Shown piece after piece: positions 33,521 through 40,180 of a DNA stretch of 64,000 nucleotides; within the stretch, counting starts at the first letter, position 1; the number at the start of each line of letters is the position of its first letter. The stretch lies in NCBI GenBank assembly GCA_000230935.2, contig AGIQ01000003.1:682001-746000 (forward strand), given 5' to 3'. Origin of the DNA: Mycolicibacterium rhodesiae JS60. Lineage in GTDB: Bacteria; Actinomycetota; Actinomycetes; Mycobacteriales; Mycobacteriaceae. A program made the position numbers and the translations under genes. The notes under the pieces are model-generated. The model was not told the origin of the DNA. It saw nothing but the letters and a program-made list of their open reading frames with translations, and made no database searches.

Positions 33521-33548
33521 CCTGAGGAATTCTCAGGATTGAATCCTG
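33521..33548. promoter_or_regulatory. Overlapping palindromes upstream of lipQ
   Basis: CCTGAG-GAATT-CTCAGG (33521-33537) overlaps CAGGATT-G-AATCCTG (33534-33548), sharing CAGG. Both are perfect dyads, 90-117 bp upstream of the lipQ start on the minus strand. They could be a regulator-binding site with two exclusive positions, or alternative RNA hairpins in a leader. No match to a known operator is recalled. Confidence 0.4.
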
Positions 33549-33699
33549 CGCAGATCCCATACCCGCAGGCCAGCGTTCAAGATAACCGGCGAACGCTGCC
33601 CGCTAGATCAGCCGCGCCGGTCGAAACCCGGCAAAGTGAATAGCCGCGGGCCTCACGTTGTCTGCCAACTTGCCTCCCAGGAAACGTCGGGCAAGCGCC

Positions 33700-34068
33700 A
33701 TGGATGATGTGGCGATGCTGCTCGAGGATCCCCACGCCGTCGCTGCCGGCGGGCTGACCGCCCGCACCGAGTCGACGTGCATTCCGCATGCGCCCGCTCC
33801 CCTGGGCCGACGCTTTCCGCGACATCCGCAGACGCAGCCCTTTCATCCCAACGATGCGGCTCAGGCCAGAGTGTTCAGCGAGCTGATGCAGGCCGAGATC
33901 GACGATCTCGAGGACCTGATCATCGTTGCCGAGCGCCGGTGGTCGAGCCGGCTCGACGCCGGCTGGGGTGCCGAGCGGACGCCCGAACCAGTGCTGCGGC
34001 TGCGGGAGAAATTGAAGGAAGTGCGGCGGCTGCAAGCTGCGTTGGAGTCCCGGTTCGGCACCGATTGA
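33700..34068 (+). CDS. Hypothetical protein with C-terminal helical/coiled region
   Basis: A 122-residue protein from ATG 33700; TTG at 33658 is an alternative. The first half is irregular and proline/histidine rich. The second half (QARVFSELMQAEIDDLEDLIIVAERRW, then RLREKLKEVRRLQAALESRFG) is strongly helical with heptad-like spacing. I do not recognise a family. The plus-strand frame has the better codon-position GC and a protein-like composition compared with the overlapping minus-strand frame. It lies just upstream of tRNA-Arg in a gene-poor region. Confidence 0.55.
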   Translation: MDDVAMLLEDPHAVAAGGLTARTESTCIPHAPAPLGRRFPRHPQTQPFHPNDAAQARVFSELMQAEIDDLEDLIIVAERRWSSRLDAGWGAERTPEPVLRLREKLKEVRRLQAALESRFGTD

Positions 34069-34164
34069 CGCTCCGGTCGGTCTGCGCTCAGTGAGATTCC
34101 AATTCACAGGAAGATACACACGCCCCAGCTGGCAAACGTGCACCGCTAGACTGTCCCCCGCGCT

Positions 34165-34238
34165 GCCTCCGTAGCTCAGTCGGATAGAGCAAGGGCCTTC
34201 TAATCCCTAGGTCGCAGGTTCGATTCCTGCCGGGGGCG
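34165..34238 (+). tRNA. tRNA-Arg (anticodon UCU)
   Basis: A 74-nt cloverleaf. The acceptor GCCTCCG pairs with CGGGGGC (one T:G pair), discriminator G at 34238. D-arm GCTC/GAGC, T-arm with GGTTCGATTCC. The anticodon loop is CTTCTAA, reading UCU, which decodes AGA/AGG. The anticodon stem has a C-T mismatch at 31:39. The 3' CCA is not encoded. Downstream at 34267-34291 a hairpin may end transcription. Confidence 0.93.
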
Positions 34239-34266
34239 CTGTTCAGAGGGTGTATTTAGCCCTACT

Positions 34267-34291
34267 GAATAACGTCAGTCGACGTTTATTC
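34267..34291 (+). terminator. Hairpin downstream of tRNA-Arg
   Basis: GAATAACGTC (34267-34276) pairs with GACGTTTATTC (34281-34291) around a 4-nt loop AGTC, with one bulged base. It lies 29 bp after the tRNA and overlaps the stop codon of the minus-strand membrane gene, so it could terminate both. Confidence 0.5.
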
Positions 34292-34546
34292 GCAGTTGTG
34301 CGACCTTCTCCCCCTGGTCATACGGCTCGGCTCGATCGGATCAGGTCGTATCTCAACTCGCACGTCGGCCCTGGGAAGGAACGGCCGCAGAGCCACCATG
34401 TAGGCCACGAACATGGTCGGCCCGGCAAAGATCGTCAGCCATGGCAAGTCGAGTGGCACGGATGCGATCAATACGGCAACGACGGTGAAGCACACGGCAG
34501 CAGCGATCGGGGATCGGCAGACTTGTCCGCGCTCGGTATGTCGCAT
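34286..34546 (-). CDS. Small membrane protein, hypothetical
   Basis: An 86-residue protein with two likely membrane segments, IAAAVCFTVVAVLIASVPL and LTIFAGPTMFVAYMVAL. A basic tail follows (RPFLPRADVRVEIRPDPIEPSRMTRGRRSH). Its ATG at 34546 overlaps the TGA of a start-less coding remnant on the same strand (TGATG), the normal arrangement of a coupled gene pair. That supports it being a real gene whose upstream partner has decayed. No family recognised. Confidence 0.5.
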   Translation of the reverse strand: MRHTERGQVCRSPIAAAVCFTVVAVLIASVPLDLPWLTIFAGPTMFVAYMVALRPFLPRADVRVEIRPDPIEPSRMTRGRRSHNCE

Positions 34547-34695
34547 CAGCGGCAGTGTCGCAGGCGCTCCAGACGTTCAATAATGTGAACGAACACCTCC
34601 CGCTCCGGCCAGCGTTCCTGCCCGCCGGCGGTGCGTGAAATGTTGTCAGGATCAACCCAGCGCCACAGGTCAAAGCTTTCAGTGACCGACCAGCG
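34546..34695 (-). pseudogene. Start-less coding remnant upstream of the small membrane gene
   Basis: The minus-strand frame between a stop at 34696-34698 and the TGA at 34546-34548 encodes a protein-like peptide containing FDLWRWVDPDNISRTAGG and then PEREVFVHIIERLERLRHCR. No ATG, GTG or TTG starts it near its beginning; the only in-frame GTG is internal. It overlaps the 5' part of the relE-like gene on the other strand. It looks like the C-terminal part of a gene that lost its 5' end. Family not recognised. Confidence 0.4.
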
Positions 34696-34963
34696 TTACG
34701 AGTTGGTCGTCGCCTCCACCGTCCGACGACAACTAACTGAGACACTGCCGGAGGCCGTGGCATTTGCAGCCGACGAGTTCATCACCGGACCGCTGCTGGA
34801 CAACCCGTATCGGGTCGGCAAACGATTGCGGCCACGGCTCGAAGATCGTCACAGTGCCCGCCGGGGCACATACCGCGTGATCTACCGGATTGACGACGAC
34901 CAGCGGCGCGTCACGGTCGTGGGTGTCTTCGGCCGCGCAGCTGCCTCAGCGGTGTCGATGTAG
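34682..34963 (+). CDS. relE: RelE-like toxin without an adjacent antitoxin
   Basis: A 93-residue RelE/ParE-superfamily protein from GTG 34682; a frame extension to 34631 lacks family character. The segment YELVVASTVRRQLTETLPEAVA, ITGPLLDNPYRVGKRLRPRLED and RRGTYRVIYRIDDDQRRVTVVGV resembles the mycobacterial RelE mRNA interferase (Rv1246c). It has the basic RR and YR residues that contact mRNA. No RelB-like gene is found directly upstream (antisense coding remnant) or downstream. It may be an orphan toxin, be neutralised in trans, or be an inactive relic. Found in a gene-poor accessory region. Confidence 0.75.
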   Translation: MTDQRYELVVASTVRRQLTETLPEAVAFAADEFITGPLLDNPYRVGKRLRPRLEDRHSARRGTYRVIYRIDDDQRRVTVVGVFGRAAASAVSM

Positions 34964-35546
34964 TAGCCCACCGACGACCGCTCCAGCTCCGAAATTGTCA
35001 GCATCACGTCGCCCACTCAAGGTGGGTAGCATCGACTCTTACTGCGCTACAACTACTCTCGCACCATCTGCGCAAATGCATCGACAGCTGCCGGAGAGAT
35101 CCTTGGTGAGAATCGAAGGAGTGCAGTGATTTTGGCATGGAACGTCTCGACAACGTCCCACAGGTATTCCGGCAAGGCATTCATGATGTCGGCGAAACGA
35201 TCTCGGAATGCGCCGATCTCAATCTCACAATGACGCTTCAGTAGCGGCCGGTGAACAACTCCGGCGCCCAGCCGGCCGCGATGTACCAGGGCGCGGAAGC
35301 ACTGCACCGGCAACGGCGTCCGACTTGACCATTCGCCGACCGGCGCAGTCGGCCGGACGCGGACGAACGATGTAAGGACGCGACTCGGCCGTGAGTCGCC
35401 GCACCGCGTCGCGGGTTATCCCACGAGGGTTACCCCCAGCCAAGTGTCTGGCCAACCCCATTACCGAGCGGATCAGCCGCAATTAGCGTCATTGGTGTCG
35501 AAATAACAAGGCAATAAACAACTCTCGACACAAGGAGCCAACTGAT
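34964..35546. other. Gene-poor interval with possible coding debris
   Basis: Nothing convincing is encoded in this 583-bp stretch. A minus-strand frame at 35053-35313 ends in the protein-like segment FRDRFADIMNALPEYLWDVVETFHAKITALLRF but has a poor beginning. Another at 35225-35482 (GLARHLAGGNPRGITRDAVRRL) is arginine rich and without a recognisable domain. They may be decayed genes. GC content drops compared with flanking operons. The last 30 bp hold the Shine-Dalgarno of the following secreted-protein gene. Confidence 0.4.
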
Positions 35547-35846
35547 ATGAACCTGTACCTCATACCCGCGCTCGCCGTCGGCGCCTTGGCCACGGCCGCT
35601 CTCGGGTTCGCCCACGCCGCTGCCGCCGACGCCACCAGCTCGACCCAGGTCCAGGACAGGGTCCGGAACCTGGAGGCCAGCGGCTACCACGTCATCATCA
35701 ATCGCATTGGGGCGGTGACACTCTCGACCTGCACCATCACCTCGGTTCGGCCAGGACAAACGTTCTCGACCGTTGACTCACGCGGTGGGTCCTCGCCCGC
35801 CGAAACCATCACCGCCAAGACGGTGCTGGTCGACGTGGCGTGCTGA
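35547..35846 (+). CDS. Small secreted protein, hypothetical
   Basis: A 99-residue protein. A signal peptide (MNLYLIPALAVGALATAALG) cleaves after AHAAAA near residue 27. The mature part is TSSTQVQDRVRNLEASGYHVIINRIG with two cysteines (LSTCTIT and the C-terminal VDVAC), probably paired. Good Shine-Dalgarno AAGGAG before the ATG. Similar short exported proteins are frequent in mycobacteria; none has a known role. It ends in a strong hairpin. Confidence 0.75.
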   Translation: MNLYLIPALAVGALATAALGFAHAAAADATSSTQVQDRVRNLEASGYHVIINRIGAVTLSTCTITSVRPGQTFSTVDSRGGSSPAETITAKTVLVDVAC

Positions 35847-35873
35847 TCAACGATCAGTACCTGCCACGCCACG
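35834..35873. terminator. Two-layer hairpin at the end of the small secreted gene
   Basis: CGTGGCGTG (35834-35842) pairs perfectly with CACGCCACG (35865-35873). Inside, CTGATC pairs with GATCAG around AAC (35843-35857). It includes the stop codon of the secreted-protein gene and faces the convergent DUF4097 gene. No U-tract, typical of mycobacterial terminators. Confidence 0.6.
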
Positions 35874-35996
35874 CTCAACCATCGCGATAATTGCTGTTCG
35901 AGAAGAGAATTCGTCGCCCCGACTGTCAGCCGGCCGTCATGTATCCATTGCGCTGGCTCGCCGGCGACGGCTCACGCGACTCGATCCTTCACCGCC

Positions 35997-36887
35997 CTAG
36001 CGGTGCGGATCAGCGCCGACGACGACGTTACCGCTATCGGAGCGCACCATCACCTCGGACGCCGCTGCGCCAGGATCGGTGGTCTCGGGCACCCGAACAT
36101 CGGTCCTGTCACCCCCGGAGGCACGGACCAGGTAGGGGCCCTGATCCGGTAGGCCGACCGTAACGTCACCGCCGCGGCTTACGGCATCGATGGTCTTGGG
36201 CACGTCCGGGCCAAACCTGACCCTCACGTCGCCATCGCGGGTTTCGGCGTTGAACGACTGAGTGACCGAGATGGCCCGTGGGGCGACGATGTCGCCGTCC
36301 TCGGTGGTGACGTCGATGCGATGGGCGGTTCCGTTGAGCACGATGTTGCCATCCACGGTGCGGGCCGCCAGCCGGTCGAGACCGGCGTCGATGGCCAGTG
36401 TGCCGTCGTCCTGCCGGACGTTGACCGTGAGTCCCTCGGCGAGAGCGGGCGGCAGCGTGACGGTGACCTCCCCGGTGCGACCCCAGTCCATAAAGGCGGG
36501 CGAGGCGGGGGTCACCTCGATCCGGGTGCCACCCGGCTGGGAGGTGACTTGGAGCTGCTGCCTGCCGCCCCGCGTGGAGTTCAACATGCGCAGGGCGACG
36601 CGGGGGGACTCGGCGCTCGGATCGGTGGTGACGCGGACGGTGGCGTCGGCGGCGTCGATCGACAACGACGTCATCCCCTCGGGCAGCACCTTGCTGTCGG
36701 TGCTCACGCGCACCGAGTTGATGCCGAGGGCGATCGCGACCAGGGCCACCAGGGATCCCACGGTCAGCACCGTGGCCGCGATGACGAGCAGCACCCGCAC
36801 CGCGCTGCGGCCGTGTGGCGTCAACGGCGGCGGAGCCGACGAACCAGTGGTAGTGATGGTGGGCGGTGGGGAGGCAAACGTTGTCAT
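35997..36887 (-). CDS. DUF4097 beta-repeat protein with N-terminal membrane anchor
   Basis: A 296-residue protein. A proline-rich cytosolic start is followed by one membrane helix (AVRVLLVIAATVLTVGSLVALVAIALG). The long exported domain has repeating D-G/D units (RTVDGNIVLNG, TEDGDIVAPR, TRDGDVRVRFG, SRGGDVTVGL, SDSGNVVVG), the beta-helix-like DUF4097 repeat. It follows the response regulator by 38 bp and likely shares the operon. Possibly a cell-envelope stress sensor or adhesin-like partner of the two-component system; this is inferred from context. Confidence 0.85.
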   Translation of the reverse strand: MTTFASPPPTITTTGSSAPPPLTPHGRSAVRVLLVIAATVLTVGSLVALVAIALGINSVRVSTDSKVLPEGMTSLSIDAADATVRVTTDPSAESPRVALRMLNSTRGGRQQLQVTSQPGGTRIEVTPASPAFMDWGRTGEVTVTLPPALAEGLTVNVRQDDGTLAIDAGLDRLAARTVDGNIVLNGTAHRIDVTTEDGDIVAPRAISVTQSFNAETRDGDVRVRFGPDVPKTIDAVSRGGDVTVGLPDQGPYLVRASGGDRTDVRVPETTDPGAAASEVMVRSDSGNVVVGADPHR

Positions 36888-36925
36888 GTGTCAAAGCCCC
36901 TTCGATGGCTCAGGATTCGGGCTGG

Positions 36926-37570
36926 TCAGGACTCGAGATAGCGCAGGACGGCGAGGACACGGCGGTTCTCGCTCTGGTCGGGGGCCAAGTTCAACTTGGT
37001 GAAGATTGAGGCGATGTGTTTCTCGGCCGAGCCGACCGAAACGTGAAGGGCAGCCGCGATCGCCGAGTTCGCCTTACCCTCGGCCATCAGCTGCAGGGTT
37101 TCGACCTCGCGCGGCGTGAGCCCGTCGAGCGCTGAGCGCTGCGGTGAGCGGACCAGGATCTGGGCGACAACCTCGGGATCGAGGACGGTGCCGCCGGTGC
37201 CCACCGTGACCACGGCGTCCAGGAACGACGGCACGTCGGCTACGCGGTCCTTGAGCAGGTAGCCGAATCCCCTGGTGTCGGAGGCGATCAGATCGGAGGC
37301 GTAACGCTCTTCGACGTAGTGCGAAAGCACCAACACCGGTGACTCGGGGTTCTGACTGCGCAGCACCGACGCAGCACGGATGCCCTCGTCGGTGAAGGTG
37401 GGCGGCATTCGGACGTCCAGAATGCACAAGTCGGGCTTATGTTCGTTGACCAGGCGGAGCAGGTCGGTCGCATCGGCCACTCCCGCGACCACCTCGTGGC
37501 CGGCATCGATGAGGATGCGCTCAATACCCGCCCGCAGCAGCGCCGAATCTTCGGCGATCACGATCCGCAT
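36926..37570 (-). CDS. NarL/FixJ-type response regulator
   Basis: A 214-residue regulator. The receiver domain (VIAEDSALLRAGIERIL) has its acidic pair near residue 7, the phospho-acceptor in CILDVRMPP near residue 52, and the conserved Lys in GYLLKDRV. A LuxR-type helix-turn-helix follows: LTPREVETLQLMAEGKANSAIAAALHVS and VEKHIASIF-like AEKHIASIFTKLNL. The ATG at 37570 overlaps the sensor kinase gene by 13 bp. It should control its own operon including the DUF4097 gene; targets are unknown. Confidence 0.95.
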   Translation of the reverse strand: MRIVIAEDSALLRAGIERILIDAGHEVVAGVADATDLLRLVNEHKPDLCILDVRMPPTFTDEGIRAASVLRSQNPESPVLVLSHYVEERYASDLIASDTRGFGYLLKDRVADVPSFLDAVVTVGTGGTVLDPEVVAQILVRSPQRSALDGLTPREVETLQLMAEGKANSAIAAALHVSVGSAEKHIASIFTKLNLAPDQSENRRVLAVLRYLES

Positions 37571-38880
37571 GGCAGCACCGCGGTCACGATGGTGGATCCC
37601 GTTGCCGGGCTGGACACCTCGAAGGTGCCGCGTGCGGAGCGGACGCGTTCGTCGAGCCCGCGCAGCCCGGTGGCCTCCTCGGAAGCCGTGGTGGACGCGC
37701 CGCCGACGCCGTCGTCGAAGACCGAGACCTGAAGCGCCTCGGTGGCTTCGTCGAAGCGGACGGTCACCACGGCCTGGCTGGCGCGGGCGTGCTTGGCGAC
37801 GTTGGTCAACGCCTCGGCAACCACGAAGTAAGCGACCGACTCGACCTCGTCGGGGAGGCGTCGGGGCAGGAATATGTTCAGAGTCGTTGGCACCCCTGAG
37901 TTCTCGGTCCGTTGCACCACCGAGGACAGGGCTGCGTCCAGACCGCGGTCGGCCAGGATGGTCGGGGCGATGCCGCGGACCACGTTACGGAGCTCGGCGA
38001 GCGCACTTTTGGCGTCGTCGTGGGCTTCGCCGATCAGCTTCTTCGCCTGCGACAGGTCGGTGTCGAGCTTGGTCTGCGCCAGCCCGATGGTCATGGCGAG
38101 CGAGACCAGCCGGGGTTGGACGCTGTCGTGCAGGTCCCGTTCGATGCGGTGGCGTTCGGTCTGAGCCGATGACACCGCACCGCGGCGGGCGTCGCTCAAT
38201 GCGCTCACCTCGTGCTGTAGTGCGGCGGTAGCCGACGGGGGGAGCAACCACTGGTCGATGGCAGCATCGAGCGCGGGCGCCACGATCACGATGGCGACGG
38301 CGGCGATTACCGCGACGACGGCCAGCAGCCACGCGAGCGGCGGGGAGATGAACCAGAGGTCTGCCTCGGCGTCGCTGCGGCTGACGGCGGTGGCAGCCGC
38401 GGGTCCCAGAAAGGCGAAGGCCAGAAGTGCCAGCGCGACGCCGGTCGCCAGCATGTCGTAGCCCAACCGCAGATAATGGTGTGCCGCGGCCTTCCAGAAC
38501 CTGAGGCTGCTGACATCGAGCCACATTTGGTGCACCCAACGTTGAAATCCGCTGTACGGGGACAGCTTTCGTGGGGGTACCGGAATGCCGAGGCCGAAGA
38601 CAGCTTCGCTGCGAAGGCGCTCTACCCGCTCGACGCCGCGCATCAGGTAGACGAAAACGACGCCGGCGGCCAGGAATCCGACGACGGACGGAATCGACGA
38701 GACGCCAAGGACGAGGATGGTGAGCGGAATCCAAAACCACACCGTGCCGATGGCGGCGCCCGTGATCATCGAGGCGGTGGGCACCACGCCGAGGTGTCGG
38801 CGGATCCGCGCGAGACGCTTCGGGCGGACGAGGAAGTCGTCGGTCGTGTCGACCGGGATGTCGGGTGTCACGGCAACCAT
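37558..38880 (-). CDS. Sensor histidine kinase (HisKA_3 type)
   Basis: Membrane sensor of 440 residues. A cytosolic N-terminus is followed by two pairs of hydrophobic segments (MITGAAIGTVWFWIPLTILVLG, VVGFLAAGVVFVYLM, LATGVALALLAFAFLG, LAWLLAVVAVIAAVAIVIV). Dimerisation/phosphoacceptor motif is ERHRIERDLHDSVQPRL with the His. The ATPase has VVAEALTNVAKHA (N-box), FDDGVGGAS (G1) and GLRGLDERV (G2). ATG at 38880 was chosen; the frame upstream is low-complexity arginine/glycine. Paired with the NarL-type regulator. Confidence 0.93.
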   Translation of the reverse strand: MVAVTPDIPVDTTDDFLVRPKRLARIRRHLGVVPTASMITGAAIGTVWFWIPLTILVLGVSSIPSVVGFLAAGVVFVYLMRGVERVERLRSEAVFGLGIPVPPRKLSPYSGFQRWVHQMWLDVSSLRFWKAAAHHYLRLGYDMLATGVALALLAFAFLGPAAATAVSRSDAEADLWFISPPLAWLLAVVAVIAAVAIVIVAPALDAAIDQWLLPPSATAALQHEVSALSDARRGAVSSAQTERHRIERDLHDSVQPRLVSLAMTIGLAQTKLDTDLSQAKKLIGEAHDDAKSALAELRNVVRGIAPTILADRGLDAALSSVVQRTENSGVPTTLNIFLPRRLPDEVESVAYFVVAEALTNVAKHARASQAVVTVRFDEATEALQVSVFDDGVGGASTTASEEATGLRGLDERVRSARGTFEVSSPATGSTIVTAVLPCGS

Positions 38881-38938
38881 GCCTCTAAACCTAGGGAGTC
38901 GTGACGCCTGTGGGTATGGCGTTTCCCCGAGACCCGTG

Positions 38939-38954
38939 CGGGGGTTAACCCCCG
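38939..38954. promoter_or_regulatory. Perfect 16-bp palindrome between the DGC and kinase genes
   Basis: CGGGGGTTAACCCCCG lies 46 bp downstream of the diguanylate cyclase stop and 59 bp upstream of the kinase start on the minus strand. It could be the operator of the kinase operon or, as RNA, a GC-rich terminator stem with a minimal loop. A perfect even-length dyad with no loop favours protein binding. Confidence 0.4.
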
Positions 38955-38999
38955 GGCGCCGAGGTGCAGCGCCGCGAGGGCGCAGGCACGCGGAACTGA

Positions 39000-40097
39000 T
39001 CAGCCTGCCGCCTGCTGCTCCTCCCGAGCCGGCGGCTCCACCACGACGGCCGTTCCGCCGCCGACCCGCTTCGCGCGGTACATCGCCTCGTCGGCACGAT
39101 GCAGGACGGTCTCGAGATCGAAGTCGCGGGCGTCGGCGGCCTCCCAGGTAACACCGATGCTCGACCGCAGCGCCAACCCCGCGGGATCGCACAGCGTCAA
39201 CGCCTGGACCCGCCTGACAAAGCTGTCCAGGTCGTGCTCGTCGGAAAGCCCGGCGACGACGATGAATTCGTCACCACCGACGCGTGCGGCGATATCGCGG
39301 GCCCGGATCACCTTGCTCAGCTGATCGGCGACGGCGCGCAACGTGGCATCGCCGGCGCCGTGCCCGTGCGCATCATTGAGCTGCTTGAAACCGTCGAGAT
39401 CGATCACGACGACGGCAAGGAACGAGCCTCCCGAGCTGCGTGCCAGCGTCAGCCCCGTCTCGGTGAAGAGCCCGCGCCGATTCAGCAGCCCGGTCAGCGG
39501 ATCACGATTCGCCGCGTACGCGGTGGCACTCAAGCCGCGCCGGGTGCCTTCGATGACCATCGCCGCCACCGCGGGCATCACGACAACCGTGGCCATCGCC
39601 GGAAGGAAATACAGCGACAACACCGCCAGCGAGGCTCCGTCGAACTGAACACCCATCCAGGTGAACACCACGATCGTCGCGGTGGCGAAACCGCAGTGCA
39701 AGAACAACACCCGATACCCCAAGAGCACCGCCGCGAACACACCGATCAGGCACATGTAGACGGTGGCCGACAAGCGTGCCTCGGGCACCGCCAGCACGGC
39801 ACCCGAGGCGGCCAGCGCGACATCACCCCAGACCGCGAACGCGATGGCAGTCCGGTGACCCGGCCACGGCCGAGTCAGCCAGCACGCGCCGATCGCCAGC
39901 GAGGACATCAGCAGCGTCAGGTGGATCGCTCGAGCCGGAACGCCGTGCGGACCAAGCGGCTGCACCGTGTGGAACTGCTCGAGGGCACTGAGCAGCCCCA
40001 GGCCGACGCACAGTACCCCGATGAGGATCCGGATGCGGTCGAGGAAGCCGGTGGCGCGCAGCACCGCAGTAGCGATGGCGAACTCGCGCTCACCCAT
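39000..40097 (-). CDS. Membrane-bound diguanylate cyclase (GGDEF)
   Basis: A 365-residue protein with six or so membrane helices over residues 20-200 (IRILIGVLCVGLGLLSAL, AIHLTLLMSSLAIGACWL, CLIGVFAAVLLGYRVLFLH). The GGDEF domain follows: RDPLTGLLNRRGLF start motif and an intact GGDEF signature near residues 274-278, so it should make cyclic di-GMP from GTP. No EAL domain. Its inhibitory RxxD motif is present as RARD about five residues before the signature (IRARDIAARVGGDEF). It stands 84 bp after the carbamate kinase gene on the same strand. Confidence 0.93.
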   Translation of the reverse strand: MGEREFAIATAVLRATGFLDRIRILIGVLCVGLGLLSALEQFHTVQPLGPHGVPARAIHLTLLMSSLAIGACWLTRPWPGHRTAIAFAVWGDVALAASGAVLAVPEARLSATVYMCLIGVFAAVLLGYRVLFLHCGFATATIVVFTWMGVQFDGASLAVLSLYFLPAMATVVVMPAVAAMVIEGTRRGLSATAYAANRDPLTGLLNRRGLFTETGLTLARSSGGSFLAVVVIDLDGFKQLNDAHGHGAGDATLRAVADQLSKVIRARDIAARVGGDEFIVVAGLSDEHDLDSFVRRVQALTLCDPAGLALRSSIGVTWEAADARDFDLETVLHRADEAMYRAKRVGGGTAVVVEPPAREEQQAAG

Positions 40098-40180
40098 GCG
40101 TCAGCCTTCGGGAATCATTTCTGGAGGGTATGTGTGACGGATAGTATCGGGCACCGCCGAGGCTGGCTAGAGCCCCTTCG

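Noticed and set aside
33577..34143. A 188-codon minus-strand frame opposite the 33700-34068 gene
   Set aside because: Composition is irregular and it lacks a ribosome site. The plus-strand frame gives a helical, charge-patterned protein.
34216..34238. tRNA 3' end as an attachment site with a second copy in the window
   Set aside because: I found no second copy of the T-arm/acceptor sequence in the window, so no att pair and no integrase can be supported.
35053..35482. Two small minus-strand frames in the gene-poor region
   Set aside because: Parts look protein-like, but there is no good start, no Shine-Dalgarno and no recognisable domain. They were recorded only as possible debris.
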